A stretch of DNA of 64,000 nt from contig DBDJ01000067.1 of the NCBI GenBank assembly GCA_002293525.1, positions 57,019-121,018 of the forward strand, in the 5' to 3' direction. Position 1 is the stretch's first letter. Every line of letters starts with the position of its first letter. Under the pieces are notes generated by a model. It did no database searches. It saw only the letters and a program-made list of their open reading frames with translations, and had not been told where the DNA came from. Made by a program: the position numbers and the translations under genes. The stretch comes from Lachnospiraceae bacterium UBA935 (GTDB lineage Bacteria > Bacillota > Clostridia > Lachnospirales > Lachnospiraceae). Shown here in pieces: positions 27,208-36,459 of the stretch.

Positions 27208-27260
27208 AAGAAACCTTCCTAAGAAACCCTCCAAGAAACCCTCCAAGAAACCCTCCAAAG
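27208..27260. repeat. Minisatellite, 12-bp unit (AAGAAACCCTCC)
   Basis: AAGAAACCCTCC is repeated three times perfectly, with variant copies (AAGAAACCTTCCT) on the left. The array reaches to about 30 bp from the stop of the GT-C-like membrane protein gene at 27289. Confidence 0.8.
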
Positions 27261-27288
27261 TAACTTTCCTAATTTAATAATCCTTGTA

Positions 27289-28971
27289 TCATCTGGCTTT
27301 AAACCCTGCTTCGACAGAATCTCCGCGAAAAATAATGTCAGATTTAACCGGAGAAGCCGGGAAATCTTCATATCCGGTCCGGTCTCCCTCCGCTGCATAA
27401 TAAAATGTATATCCCTGAAGTTCATAAGCTATGGTCGGATAATTTTCATAATCCTTCTGCGTAAAAATATAAGCATCCTGCGATGTCCGTGGCATCATAT
27501 GCCATAATTCTTCCCCAAACGCAACCGTTTTATATCCCGCCGCCACAATTAAAACACCATACATTAAGATATTCATATTAAAATAAGGTCTTACAAAATA
27601 AGGACTTGCCCGCATATACAGATAACCGAACGTAATTACCGGCATCAGCCAGACATACACACAGCCATAACGGATCAACGGCGCACTGGTCAGCCACATG
27701 AAAAAACAAACACCCAAGGTTCCGGAAACCAACAGCCAGTCAGCTATATCCCACTTCTTTCGAATCATCATATAACAAAATATCACCAACAGAACCACAC
27801 CCGCCCCCATCGCCGCCAGGATAAATATCTTATCCGTGCTGCTCTGTCCAGCAAACCAAGGCTGAATCCATTCGCGCAATGGCTTATAATACTGCGATAC
27901 ATCCGTATATCCCCGACCCCACACCTGTATTTCCCGAAAATCATATTCCGCCATTCCCTGCGGAATCTTCCAGTCCGGATGAAAAATATCCAAAATCGTA
28001 GACGGATAGAACAGCCACCCCGAAAGAAGTACGTTTCTGACCATATAAGGCAGTGCCGTCAGAAAACCAAGCCCCAAAAACCCGGCTATAGCAGCCCACT
28101 TCCGACTCCGGATCATCATAACTGCCGGTTTCAGCACCAACAATAAAATCAGAGCCGCCGAAAGTTTTACCGTCATCAGCACAACCCCCATCAGACATAA
28201 AAGAGCATAAGGAAAAAATGAGCTTTCCTCCCTCTCCAAAAGATCCAGCCACCGAATAATAATCCAAAAAAACAACAATACCATAAAATAATCGGAAGCC
28301 GGTGAAATCATTTCATCAAAGATATTCAACAGATAATAAACCGCCACCACCCTTGCCAGGTTCGATAAAGCAATTTTTTTGAGCTTCCCCCGCCGCACCC
28401 CATCCAGACATGCCTTAGCCATCCAAAATGCCAAAAAACCGGCACCGGCATGAAAAGAAGGCCCGCCTAAAAACTTCATGCTATACAAAGCGGACAGCGA
28501 AAAAGAAGCACTGTTATAAGCCAGCCGGCTATGTAGATTACCCAGCCCGGGAACAATGCCGTACTCTTCAATCCAGCGAATGCTCTGAGCATGGTAAAGG
28601 CCGGTATCATAATGAATAATCCCTCTGGAAGTACCAAAAGCAAACAAAAACAATAACACAACAACAATCAGCACCCGCATCGGCGATACCGCAAGCCGCC
28701 ACATTCCAAAACGTTCCATAAGCCGTTTCCGCAAGCAAACCGCAATCCCCATGCAAACCAGCACCAACAGCACATTGGCCGCCAAGCCCACTTTCGCAAA
28801 CAAACTAAACACCTGGGCATATACCGTGACAACAGCTACGCCCGCCATAATATAACTATCTTCTCTCTTTACAAGATATACGTTTTTGCCTGCCATCAGA
28901 TTCATAAAGCCAAATCCGACCAAATAAGCAGTCACCGTCATATAAATCCAAATCAATAATACGGATATCAT
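27289..28971 (-). CDS. GT-C-like polytopic membrane protein (LIC_10190-like)
   Basis: About eleven to thirteen hydrophobic segments in 560 residues. The first periplasmic loop has HYDTGLYHAQSIRWIEEYG followed by GLGNLHSRLAYNS, which I recall from the LIC_10190 family of putative GT-C glycosyltransferases or polymerases. A GT-C enzyme uses a polyprenyl-phosphate sugar donor, and the DPM1-like transferase at 23070 could provide that donor. ATG 28971 has GAGGAAG. It lies 21 nt after the gmd stop and is probably co-transcribed. A Wzy-like role remains possible. Confidence 0.8.
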   Translation of the reverse strand: MISVLLIWIYMTVTAYLVGFGFMNLMAGKNVYLVKREDSYIMAGVAVVTVYAQVFSLFAKVGLAANVLLVLVCMGIAVCLRKRLMERFGMWRLAVSPMRVLIVVVLLFLFAFGTSRGIIHYDTGLYHAQSIRWIEEYGIVPGLGNLHSRLAYNSASFSLSALYSMKFLGGPSFHAGAGFLAFWMAKACLDGVRRGKLKKIALSNLARVVAVYYLLNIFDEMISPASDYFMVLLFFWIIIRWLDLLEREESSFFPYALLCLMGVVLMTVKLSAALILLLVLKPAVMMIRSRKWAAIAGFLGLGFLTALPYMVRNVLLSGWLFYPSTILDIFHPDWKIPQGMAEYDFREIQVWGRGYTDVSQYYKPLREWIQPWFAGQSSTDKIFILAAMGAGVVLLVIFCYMMIRKKWDIADWLLVSGTLGVCFFMWLTSAPLIRYGCVYVWLMPVITFGYLYMRASPYFVRPYFNMNILMYGVLIVAAGYKTVAFGEELWHMMPRTSQDAYIFTQKDYENYPTIAYELQGYTFYYAAEGDRTGYEDFPASPVKSDIIFRGDSVEAGFKAR

Positions 28972-28992
28972 CCGTTCTTCCTCTGAATACGT

Positions 28993-30057
28993 TTATTTGC
29001 TTTCTTGATAGTCACTGCAACTCATTCCCGCTATTTTTTGCATATCAGCTTCCATCATCATCGACACCAAGTTCCGAAAATCAACGTTCCGCCTCCACCC
29101 AAGCTCTTTTTCCGCTTTGGCTGGGTTGCCCCAAAGGTATTCCACTTCCGCCGGCCGGTAAAACTCCGGATTGACATCTACCAACAGCTTCCCGGACTTA
29201 CTGTCATAACCCCTTTCATTCACCCCTTTTCCTTCCCATCGTATCACAATCCCCAGTTCTTCAAACGCTGCCTCCACAAATTCTCTCACTGTGTGCGTTT
29301 CATTGGTGGCCAGCACATAATCATCCGCCCTGCTTTGCTGAAGCATCAGCCACATGCCCTCCACGTAGTCGCCCGCGAACCCCCAGTCCCGCTTGGCGTT
29401 CATATTTCCCAATGACAACCTCTCCTGACTTCCGGCAATCATTCTGGCAATCGCCAGCGTAACCTTCCGGGTCACAAAATTCTCGCCTCTCCTGGGCGAT
29501 TCATGGTTAAATAAAATACCGTTACAGGCAAACATATTATAAGATTCCCGGTAATTCACCGTGATCCAATACGAATACAGTTTCGCTGCCCCATAAGGAC
29601 TCTTAGGATAAAAAGGCGTTGTTTCATTCTGCGGAGCCGTCTCTGGCAAGCCTCCGAACAATTCCGAAGTGGATGCTTGATAATACCTACAGTTACCGCC
29701 ATTCACCCGGATGGCCTCGAGTAGCTTCAGCGTGCTTACCCCTGTAGCTTCAGCAGTGTATTCCGGCACTTCAAAAGAAACTCCCACATGAGACTGGGCG
29801 GCAAGGTTATAAACTTCGGTAGGTCTTATCTCGGCAATCAGTCTCATCAGATTGCTGGAATCCGTTACATCGGCAAAGTGAAGGAAAAACTTCACTTTGT
29901 AGTAATCCGAGCGCAATATCTGGTCTATCCGCGAAGTATTTTCAATGCTGTGCCTTCTGATCAGCCCATGCACCTCGTAACCCTTTTCCAGCAGAAATTC
30001 CGCCAGATATGATCCGTCCTGTCCTGTTATTCCGGTTATTAATGCTACATTTTGCAT
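28993..30057 (-). CDS. gmd: GDP-mannose 4,6-dehydratase
   Basis: Short-chain dehydrogenase of full length (354 aa) with NADP motif GITGQDGSYLAE (9-20), RRHSIENTSRID, catalytic YGAAK near residue 155, and NHESPRRGENFVTRK, all diagnostic of Gmd. It makes GDP-4-keto-6-deoxymannose, the substrate of the fucose synthase in this locus. ATG 30057 has a GGAG box six nt upstream. It is the first gene of the locus; the repeat-rich 30058-31054 region contains its promoter area. Confidence 0.96.
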   Translation of the reverse strand: MQNVALITGITGQDGSYLAEFLLEKGYEVHGLIRRHSIENTSRIDQILRSDYYKVKFFLHFADVTDSSNLMRLIAEIRPTEVYNLAAQSHVGVSFEVPEYTAEATGVSTLKLLEAIRVNGGNCRYYQASTSELFGGLPETAPQNETTPFYPKSPYGAAKLYSYWITVNYRESYNMFACNGILFNHESPRRGENFVTRKVTLAIARMIAGSQERLSLGNMNAKRDWGFAGDYVEGMWLMLQQSRADDYVLATNETHTVREFVEAAFEELGIVIRWEGKGVNERGYDSKSGKLLVDVNPEFYRPAEVEYLWGNPAKAEKELGWRRNVDFRNLVSMMMEADMQKIAGMSCSDYQESK

Positions 30058-30153
30058 ATAACTCCTATCTGCACATGCTGTGCTGTATCTATGTGTGATT
30101 TACTTTATACGAAGTGCTGGCCGGCTTTGGGGTTACACGGCTTTGGGGTTACA

Positions 30154-30414
30154 CAGTCATTGCCATATGCCCCAAGACATCATCGGCTCCGGTTCAGTCG
30201 TACGAAAATAAGTGCAACTAAGTTTCTCACCCAAAATATTGGTTGGCTCCGTGCCGCCATCAAGCGCCGTCCATGGCGCATGATGGCTTGTGCGGCCATC
30301 CGTGGCCGCCCATCACTATTCTTTTCAGTGAGAAACTAAGATGCACTACTTTTCTCCCGTATTCACCTGAGTCGATGATGTCTTGGACCATATGGCAATT
30401 CGTTATTCCAACTG
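30154..30414 (-). repeat. 260-bp repeat with long terminal inverted repeats, copy B (MITE-like)
   Basis: Copy B is in inverted orientation to copy C (30704-30963) and nearly the same length. Read on the minus strand it runs from CAGTTGGAATAACGAATTGC to ATGGCAATGACTG. The two ends of each copy are themselves inverted repeats of about 65-70 bp (CATATGG...CAAG...ATCAT...GGCTC...TTTCTCAC). Inside are two hairpins, CGGCCA...TGGCCG and GCGCC...GGCGC. It contains no reading frame worth calling. Confidence 0.85.
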
Positions 30415-30703
30415 ATAGTTTTGGTTATCCTAAATTGTACAATGTTATAAATAGGTTAGGTTACTGTTCTCTCATGACATAATTGCTTAGATTACAACTC
30501 AGTATCATAAAGTATGCGTGGAAGTACTATTTGTAAGTATTATCTGAAAGCAATATCTGGTAGTGATATACGGTAGTGATATAAAAAGATACTCTTTTTA
30601 AGACTATTTTGCTATTCCAATAGCGAGTATACTACTGTATAATATAAGTATCAACATACTATATTGCCTAAAAATAGTAGAATATTGCTATTTGCATTCC
30701 TGC

Positions 30704-30963
30704 CAGTTGGAATACCGAATCGCTATATGGCCCAAGCATCATTGGCTCAGGTGAATACGGGAGAAAATTAGTGCATCTTAGTTTCTCACTGAATATTCTA
30801 GTGGTGGACGGCCACGGATGGCCGCACAAGCCATCATGCGCCATGGATGGCGCTCGATGGCGACACGGGAGTTGCCAATAATCTTGGGTGAGAAACTTAG
30901 TTGCACTTATTTTCGTACGACTGAACCGGAGCCGATGATGCTTGGGCCATATGGCGATGACCG
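30704..30963 (+). repeat. 260-bp repeat with long terminal inverted repeats, copy C (MITE-like)
   Basis: Copy C opens with CAGTTGGAATACCGAATCGC and closes with CATATGGCGATGACCG. The left terminal block (TATATGGCCCAAGCATCATTG) and the right one (GATGATGCTTGGGCCATATG) are inverted repeats. The central block GTGGTGGACGGCCACGGATG continues with GCGCCATGGATGGCGC, which folds as a hairpin; the loop varies between copies while the GCGCC/GGCGC stem is kept. Confidence 0.85.
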
Positions 30964-31036
30964 CTTCAGCGACTAATTCTATAGCCAGTACTTGAGCATG
31001 CGACATGTCCGCTTCAGCGACTAATTCTATAGCCAG
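30961..31036 (+). repeat. 28-bp direct repeat upstream of the AraC gene
   Basis: CCGCTTCAGCGACTAATTCT followed by ATAGCCAG occurs at 30961-30988 and 31009-31036, 48 bp apart. The first copy abuts the right end of repeat copy C. The second ends 18 bp before the ATG at 31055, so it lies in the 5' leader or promoter of the regulator. Confidence 0.8.
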
Positions 31037-31054
31037 CACCAGAAAGGAAATCCT

Positions 31055-31891
31055 ATGCCGCAATCAGCATCCAACCGTATCCTGTCAACCCCATCCTCCT
31101 ATGCCCGGAAGCACTACCTCTACATTCAGGAAATCGGTACCTTGAAAAGCCTTGAACCGCATATCAGCAAACGCCAGAACCTGAATTCCTACTTGTTTTT
31201 TGTGGTTCTTGACGGCAGCGGTTATCTCACTTGCGAGTCCGCCCGCCATACCATAAAAGCCGGCGACTGCGCATGGATTGACTGTACCAGGCCTTATTCC
31301 CATGAAAGCAGTGCTAACGATCCGTGGCGGCTTATGTGGATCCATTTTTATGGTTCCCAGGCCAAAGATTTCTATGAAAACTTTCTGGCGGCTGGTAACT
31401 CCTTTTTGTTCCGTCCCCGGAATATCCAGCCTTTTACTGCTGCCTTGGAGCAGATTTATCAGCTGCAGGAAGAAAAATCATCTTTAAAAGAATTATGTTC
31501 CCATAAATATATTACGGACATCATTACGCTCTGCTTTACCGATAATAAGGCTTCCTTATCGGAAGGGTATTCGATCGGGCAAAAATTAAAGCAGGTACAT
31601 AATTACCTGCTGGAAAACTGTCATCATAGGATAAACCTTGATGATCTTGCCGATTCCTTTTTTATCAGCAAGTATCATCTGTCACGCGCTTATAAGAAAG
31701 CCTATGGTATTACCATCGGCAATACGTTGACGGCCGGCCGGATCTCCCGGGCGAAGTCTATGCTGCGGTTTTCTATGGATTCGGTGGATTCCATTGCTGT
31801 TAGCTGTGGGTTTCAAGACTCAGCTTATTTTATAAAGGTTTTCAAGAATGCGGAAAATATGACACCTTCTGAGTATCGCAGAAAATGGTGA
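31055..31891 (+). CDS. AraC-family transcriptional regulator
   Basis: N-terminal cupin-like sensor domain with YLFFVVLDGSGYL and AGDCAWIDCTRPYSHES, where a small ligand would bind. The C-terminal double helix-turn-helix contains INLDDLADSFFISKYHLSR, GITIGNTLTAGRISRAKSML and AVSCGFQDSAYFIKVFKN ending in TPSEYRRK. The ATG at 31055 has an AGAAAGGAAA box. The ligand and target are unknown; neighbours are gmd (divergent) and a phosphatase-like gene (convergent). Confidence 0.94.
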   Translation: MPQSASNRILSTPSSYARKHYLYIQEIGTLKSLEPHISKRQNLNSYLFFVVLDGSGYLTCESARHTIKAGDCAWIDCTRPYSHESSANDPWRLMWIHFYGSQAKDFYENFLAAGNSFLFRPRNIQPFTAALEQIYQLQEEKSSLKELCSHKYITDIITLCFTDNKASLSEGYSIGQKLKQVHNYLLENCHHRINLDDLADSFFISKYHLSRAYKKAYGITIGNTLTAGRISRAKSMLRFSMDSVDSIAVSCGFQDSAYFIKVFKNAENMTPSEYRRKW

Positions 31892-31909
31892 ATGAATTGT
31901 GTGCTGTAT

Positions 31910-32371
31910 TTAGATGAGGCGGCAGACTGCCACTCCGATGAGAATACCTAGGATGGCACCCATGAATACTTGCGGAGGGGTATGGCCGACAAACTCTTTT
32001 AGCTTGTCCTCTGCGGTAACGCTGTTTCCCATTTTTACGAACATTTCCATCATTTCATTGATGACTTTTGCCTGATTGCCGGTCTCCCTGCGCACTCCCA
32101 TGGCATCATGCATGACAATGGTGGCAAGGATGAAGGCAATGGCGAATTCAAATCCGGTAACCCCGTAAGTGATTCCTGTTGCTGTTGCCAGACCGCAGAC
32201 AGTAGCCGAATGTGAACTCGGCATGCCGCCGCTGCCAACCAGGCGTTCGGCAACAAATTTTTTGTTGAGGATTAAATGGATGACCGTTTTTAGTAACTGA
32301 GCGATCATCCAGCCGATCACGGCTGAAACAAATATCGGATTGCGAAATAATTCAAATAAAACTCCGTTCAT
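31910..32371 (-). CDS. Divergent PAP2-family (DUF212/YuiD-like) membrane protein
   Basis: About four hydrophobic segments in 153 residues. The PSSHSATVCGLA motif and the later AIAFILATIVMHDAMGVRRETG keep parts of the PAP2 phosphatase signature (SGH-like and H/R residues), as in the DUF212/YuiD family of Bacillus. ATG 32371 is preceded by AAGGGATG. It follows rfbD closely on the same strand. Substrate is not known; lipid phosphate is a reasonable guess. Confidence 0.9.
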   Translation of the reverse strand: MNGVLFELFRNPIFVSAVIGWMIAQLLKTVIHLILNKKFVAERLVGSGGMPSSHSATVCGLATATGITYGVTGFEFAIAFILATIVMHDAMGVRRETGNQAKVINEMMEMFVKMGNSVTAEDKLKEFVGHTPPQVFMGAILGILIGVAVCRLI

Positions 32372-32378
32372 CAATCTT

Positions 32379-33221
32379 TCACATCCCTTTCATATATTGC
32401 GCTATTGCGTCGTGCCAGTCAGCAAAACGATAATCACTCGTCAGCTCCAGCATGTAATTGCGTAAGATGGAATAAGCGGGGCGGGCCACCTGAGCTCCGA
32501 ATTCTTCTGTGGTGATTCTTTCGACTGCGGTAGTTTTACCACTCAGACGAAAGATCTCTTCGGCAAAATCAGCCCAGCTGCAGCTGCCTTCACAGGTTCC
32601 GTGGAATAGGCCGTAGTTGTCAGTGGGAAGCAGATAAGCAATCAGTTTGGCTAATTCTTTTGTGCTGGTGGGCGAGCCTACCTGATCTGAAACTACCCGG
32701 ATTTTATCATGTGATTCGGACAGGCGCAGCATTGTTTTAACAAAATTATTTCCGTCACCATACAGCCATGCCGTTCGTATAATATAGTAATTCCTTCCGA
32801 ATCTTTCGACAAAATGCTCTCCGGCAAGCTTACTGGAACCATATACTCCCATCGGGCCGGTGGGGTCGAATTCTGTATAAGGTCTGGTGCCGTTGCCGTC
32901 GAAAACATAATCAGTTGAAATATGCATAAGTTTGGCTCCGGTTGCTGCCGCTGCGATACTTAAATTTCTGGGGCCGACAGCATTGATTTTGTACGCGTTT
33001 TCTACATCGGTTTCGCAGGCTTCGACCGCAGTGTGGGCCGCACAGTTAATAATGGCGAAAGGCTTTACCTGACTTACGAGTTCCATAACCTTATTGATAT
33101 TGGTGATATCCAGTTCCTCCACATCGGTATTAGTAAACTCATAGCCACCTTCAAGACTGAGTTCTTTATTTACAGCTCGCCCGAGTTGACCGTTACAGCC
33201 CGTGATTATAACTTTTCGCAT
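32379..33221 (-). CDS. rfbD: dTDP-4-dehydrorhamnose reductase
   Basis: SDR-type reductase with NADP motif ITGCNGQLGRAV at residues of about 6-17, ISTDYVFDGNGTRPY and the catalytic YGSSK motif. The product reduces dTDP-4-keto-L-rhamnose to dTDP-L-rhamnose. ATG 33221 has TGGAGGG. The other rhamnose genes (rfbA, B, C) are not in the window, so the pathway is completed elsewhere. A YuiD-like gene follows within 8 nt. Confidence 0.92.
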   Translation of the reverse strand: MRKVIITGCNGQLGRAVNKELSLEGGYEFTNTDVEELDITNINKVMELVSQVKPFAIINCAAHTAVEACETDVENAYKINAVGPRNLSIAAAATGAKLMHISTDYVFDGNGTRPYTEFDPTGPMGVYGSSKLAGEHFVERFGRNYYIIRTAWLYGDGNNFVKTMLRLSESHDKIRVVSDQVGSPTSTKELAKLIAYLLPTDNYGLFHGTCEGSCSWADFAEEIFRLSGKTTAVERITTEEFGAQVARPAYSILRNYMLELTSDYRFADWHDAIAQYMKGM

Positions 33222-33548
33222 TTCGTTCCCTCCAAAAAATTCTCATTCATTTTATTATTGTGTCCTGAACTTAGTTTAATACCCCTGTATTCGCAAGCTG
33301 GACTTGAATGCTGAGTTTTCACTTTATTATTTCGCTGTTATTGCTTTATATTTGTGTTTTGTACTACTTCCCGATTTTTATCTTACCTCTTTCGTAATAA
33401 TTATACAAGTAAATATTTCGTCAAAAAGCGCGAAAAAAGGATTGATAAGAAATGCTTAATTCTAGTGACGTTTTTTTTCGATTATGCTATAATTTTTTTA
33501 GTTTTAGATTTGGGTAGGGGGATTGAAAAAAGATTGGGGAACGCAAAG

Positions 33549-34694
33549 ATGAAAAATTTACGATCTTTCTTTTGCATATGCCTGACAGCTGTTCTGCTTG
33601 TAAGCGGATGCGGCAGCGAGGAGCCAGAAGTTTCTGTAACACCTGTTCCCAGTGCGGACTTAGCGGAGCAGGCTGAGGAGCATGACGACACGGATGCTTT
33701 TGAAGTTGAGCCGGAAACAGACCCGCCGCCCAAAGAGGGCATGGTAAGAAGCTTGTTGACTAATGAGTGGATCGATGCCGAGCTTGCACAGAGGCGTCCT
33801 ATTGCCGTTACCGTCCCCAATTCAAAAACCGCCAGTCAATTTGGTCTTTCTCAGGCCGACATTATTTATGAATGCAGCGTGGAGGGCAGCATAACGCGAC
33901 TGATGGCCATCTGGGAAGACTGGGATAATCTTGAGAAAATCGGTAACATCCGCAGCACCCGTGATTATTTCTTATATTGGGCATTTGAATGGGATGCTTT
34001 TTATATTCATTTCGGCGGGCCGTTTTATGTGGACAGCCTGCTGGCACGGGAAGATACCCAAACTATTAACTGTATCCGGTACAGCGGTGCCTCTTACTAT
34101 GCCAATGCCAAAAACACGACGGATAATGCCTTTACCGGAACTGCGAATATAAAAGATGCGATTGATCATTTCGATTATCCGCTGACACACCGCGAGGGTT
34201 ATCTTGACGATAGCCATTTTCAGTTTGCGCCGGCGTCAGCCCCGAACCATCTAAGGCAATATCCTGATGCCATCTCTGCCAAAAAGGTAGACCTTTCACC
34301 GGCCTACCCTGTCACAAACTGTTATTTTGTATACAATGCCGACATCGGCCTGTATGAACGTTTCCAGCACCTCTCCGGTGAAACAGACGGCCCCCATATT
34401 GATCTGGCAAATAATGAGCAGCTGGTTTTTAAAAATCTGCTGGTGCAAAGTACGTATTTTGAAATCCGCGACAATAATGGCTTCTTAGCCTATCAATGTC
34501 ACGATACTGCCCGAGACGGCTGGTTTTTCACTAACGGCAAGGGCATCCATGTAACCTGGGAAAAGACCAGCGATTACGGCGCCACCAGATACTATGACGA
34601 CATGGGGCGCGAGATCGAGCTGAACACTGGTAAAACCATGATCTGCATTATTCAGGATGGCGACTCTATTATGGTAGATAATGTGAAGTTTTAG
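33549..34694 (+). CDS. yerB: DUF3048 (YerB-like) lipoprotein
   Basis: A lipoprotein signal peptide (MKNLRSFFCICLTAVLLVSGCG, lipobox LVSGC with the Cys at residue 21) is followed by an acidic linker and the DUF3048 domain. That domain shows RPIAVTVPNSKTA, QADIIYECSVEGSITRLMAI and IGNIRSTRDYFLYWAFEWDA. The ATG at 33549 has GGGG nine nt upstream, and starting here gives a proper signal, unlike the 33354 start. YerB-like proteins are extracytoplasmic lipoproteins of unknown mechanism. It is convergent with leuA. Confidence 0.93.
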   Translation: MKNLRSFFCICLTAVLLVSGCGSEEPEVSVTPVPSADLAEQAEEHDDTDAFEVEPETDPPPKEGMVRSLLTNEWIDAELAQRRPIAVTVPNSKTASQFGLSQADIIYECSVEGSITRLMAIWEDWDNLEKIGNIRSTRDYFLYWAFEWDAFYIHFGGPFYVDSLLAREDTQTINCIRYSGASYYANAKNTTDNAFTGTANIKDAIDHFDYPLTHREGYLDDSHFQFAPASAPNHLRQYPDAISAKKVDLSPAYPVTNCYFVYNADIGLYERFQHLSGETDGPHIDLANNEQLVFKNLLVQSTYFEIRDNNGFLAYQCHDTARDGWFFTNGKGIHVTWEKTSDYGATRYYDDMGREIELNTGKTMICIIQDGDSIMVDNVKF

Positions 34695-34716
34695 GGAAAC
34701 GCTGATTATCCCAACT

Positions 34717-36390
34717 TCAGTATACCAGTCTGTTCACTGCTGAAAAAACCGCCCGTACTGATGCCCGGATAATATTCGAGCTTACGCCCACTCCATAAGT
34801 AACGCTCCCGTCATCGGCATTCAGCAGATGGATATATGCTGCTGCCTGTGAGTTCGACCCGCTCTGCAGTGCGTGTTCTTCATAATCCAGCACCTTGATT
34901 CTAACCCCGGTCACCTCTTGCATCCCTCGCTTCACAGCATCAATAGGCCCGTTCCCGACTGCCTCGAAAGTCTTTTCCTCTCCGCTATGGGTATAGGTTA
35001 CGATCACCTTCGTATCAAACTCCGTCTCAACATCATTTTCCAGATTCACATCATCCACCTTTAGCTTGCGGAAATGAAGCGGCTCTTTACGTTCCAGATA
35101 AGAATCGCGGAAGCTTGCCATGATCTGATCCGGTGATACCTCGCCTTGTTTTTCGGATATCTCCTGTATCACTTCGGCAAACTCTTTATGCATGCCCTTG
35201 GGCAGCTTAAAGCCAAAATAGCTGTCCATGATAAAGGCCACACCGCCTTTACCGGACTGCGAGTTGATGCGGACGATCGGTTCATACTCCCGTCCGATAT
35301 CAGCCGGGTCAATAGGCAGATAGGGAACCTCCCAGTGGGCATTATTTCTTTCCCGCATCGCCAATATCCCTTTATTGATGGCATCTTGATGAGAGCCGGA
35401 AAATGCCGTAAAAACCAGTTTCCCCGCATAAGGATGCCGGGGATGCACAGGAATCTTGCAGCATCTTTCATAAATTTCAATGATATCATTGATCTGATCC
35501 AGCTTTAACCGGGGATCCACTCCCTGAGAAAACATATTGTAAGCTAAGGTCAGAATGTCCACGTTTCCGGTTCGTTCCCCGTTTCCGAATAAAGTTCCTT
35601 CCATCCGGTCGGCCCCGGCCAGCAAGGCCAGTTCTGCCGCCGCAACACCCGTTCCTCTGTCATTATGCGGATGCACGCTTAAAATAATGGTTTCGCGGTT
35701 CTCAAACTTTCTGTTCATCCATTCAATACTGTCCGCGAACACGTTAGGTGTCGTCATTTCCACTGTGGACGGCAAGTTGATGATCATCGGTTTATCTGCG
35801 CTGGGCTGCCATTCCCGCTGTACTGCGGTACAGATTTCCAGGGCATAGTCCAGTTCCGTACCGGTAAAACTCTCCGGAGAGTATTCCAGGATAATATCGC
35901 CGGGGAAACGGGCGGCTCTTTCCTTGACCCACCGCGTGCCATTCACGGCAATATCAATAATCTCCTGGCGGTCCTTATGAAACACCACATCACGCTGTAA
36001 TGTCGATGTGGAATTGTAGATATGTACGATTACCTCTTTACAGCCTTCTATCGCTTCAAATGTCCGCTCGATCAAATCTTCCCGGCACTGGGTCAGAACC
36101 TGCAGTTTTACACCGGCCGGTATCAGCTTACGGTCAATCAGCTGACGGATAAAATCAAACTCAATCTGACTCGCTGCCGGAAAACCGATTTCTATCTCTT
36201 GAAAGCCCAGTTTCACCAAGAATTGGAACATTTCTATTTTTTCAGTTACTACCATGGGGTCGATCAGTGCCTGATTCCCGTCCCGCAAATCGACACTGCA
36301 CCAGATCGGTGCTTTTTCAATTTCCCGGTCGGCCCATGTCCGTTCCGGAAAATGAATGACTGGATTTCTTTTATATCTTTGATAATTCAT
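34717..36390 (-). CDS. leuA: 2-isopropylmalate synthase
   Basis: HMGL-type TIM barrel with the metal and substrate motif SVDLRDGNQALIDPM, LSVHPHNDRGTGVAAAE, GNGERTGNVD, and the C-terminal LeuA dimer regulatory domain (residues of about 430-557), which ends in ASVRAVFSAVNRLVY. It condenses acetyl-CoA with 2-ketoisovalerate, the first committed step to leucine. At 557 aa it belongs to the long class. Only 70 nt separate the ATG from the HPr terminator, so no leucine T-box leader fits. Confidence 0.95.
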   Translation of the reverse strand: MNYQRYKRNPVIHFPERTWADREIEKAPIWCSVDLRDGNQALIDPMVVTEKIEMFQFLVKLGFQEIEIGFPAASQIEFDFIRQLIDRKLIPAGVKLQVLTQCREDLIERTFEAIEGCKEVIVHIYNSTSTLQRDVVFHKDRQEIIDIAVNGTRWVKERAARFPGDIILEYSPESFTGTELDYALEICTAVQREWQPSADKPMIINLPSTVEMTTPNVFADSIEWMNRKFENRETIILSVHPHNDRGTGVAAAELALLAGADRMEGTLFGNGERTGNVDILTLAYNMFSQGVDPRLKLDQINDIIEIYERCCKIPVHPRHPYAGKLVFTAFSGSHQDAINKGILAMRERNNAHWEVPYLPIDPADIGREYEPIVRINSQSGKGGVAFIMDSYFGFKLPKGMHKEFAEVIQEISEKQGEVSPDQIMASFRDSYLERKEPLHFRKLKVDDVNLENDVETEFDTKVIVTYTHSGEEKTFEAVGNGPIDAVKRGMQEVTGVRIKVLDYEEHALQSGSNSQAAAYIHLLNADDGSVTYGVGVSSNIIRASVRAVFSAVNRLVY

Positions 36391-36420
36391 GTTAACCTCC
36401 TATTCACCAATAACATATAA

Positions 36421-36450
36421 AAAGCCGCCCACTTTCCTTTAGGCGGCTCT
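36421..36450 (-). terminator. Rho-independent terminator after HPr
   Basis: On the minus strand AGCCGCC, an 11-nt loop and GGGCGGCTTTTT form a GC-rich hairpin with a U-run, ten bases past the HPr stop. It separates HPr from leuA. Confidence 0.8.
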
Positions 36451-36459
36451 GCATCTGAT

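Larger units (their letters stand above)
30058..31054. other. Repeat-rich intergenic region between gmd and the AraC gene
   Basis: This 1-kb gap holds two 260-bp repeat copies in opposite orientation (30154-30414 and 30704-30963), separated by 290 bp of AT-rich DNA without a gene, and a 28-bp direct repeat next to the AraC start. The divergent promoters for gmd and the AraC gene must lie here, but I could not fix them with confidence. Confidence 0.7.

Noticed and set aside
30668..31063. 131-codon minus-strand frame through repeat copy C and the direct repeats
   Set aside because: Its peptide repeats (LAIELVAEA...) come from the 28-bp direct repeat, and it has no ribosome site; it is a shadow of the repeats.
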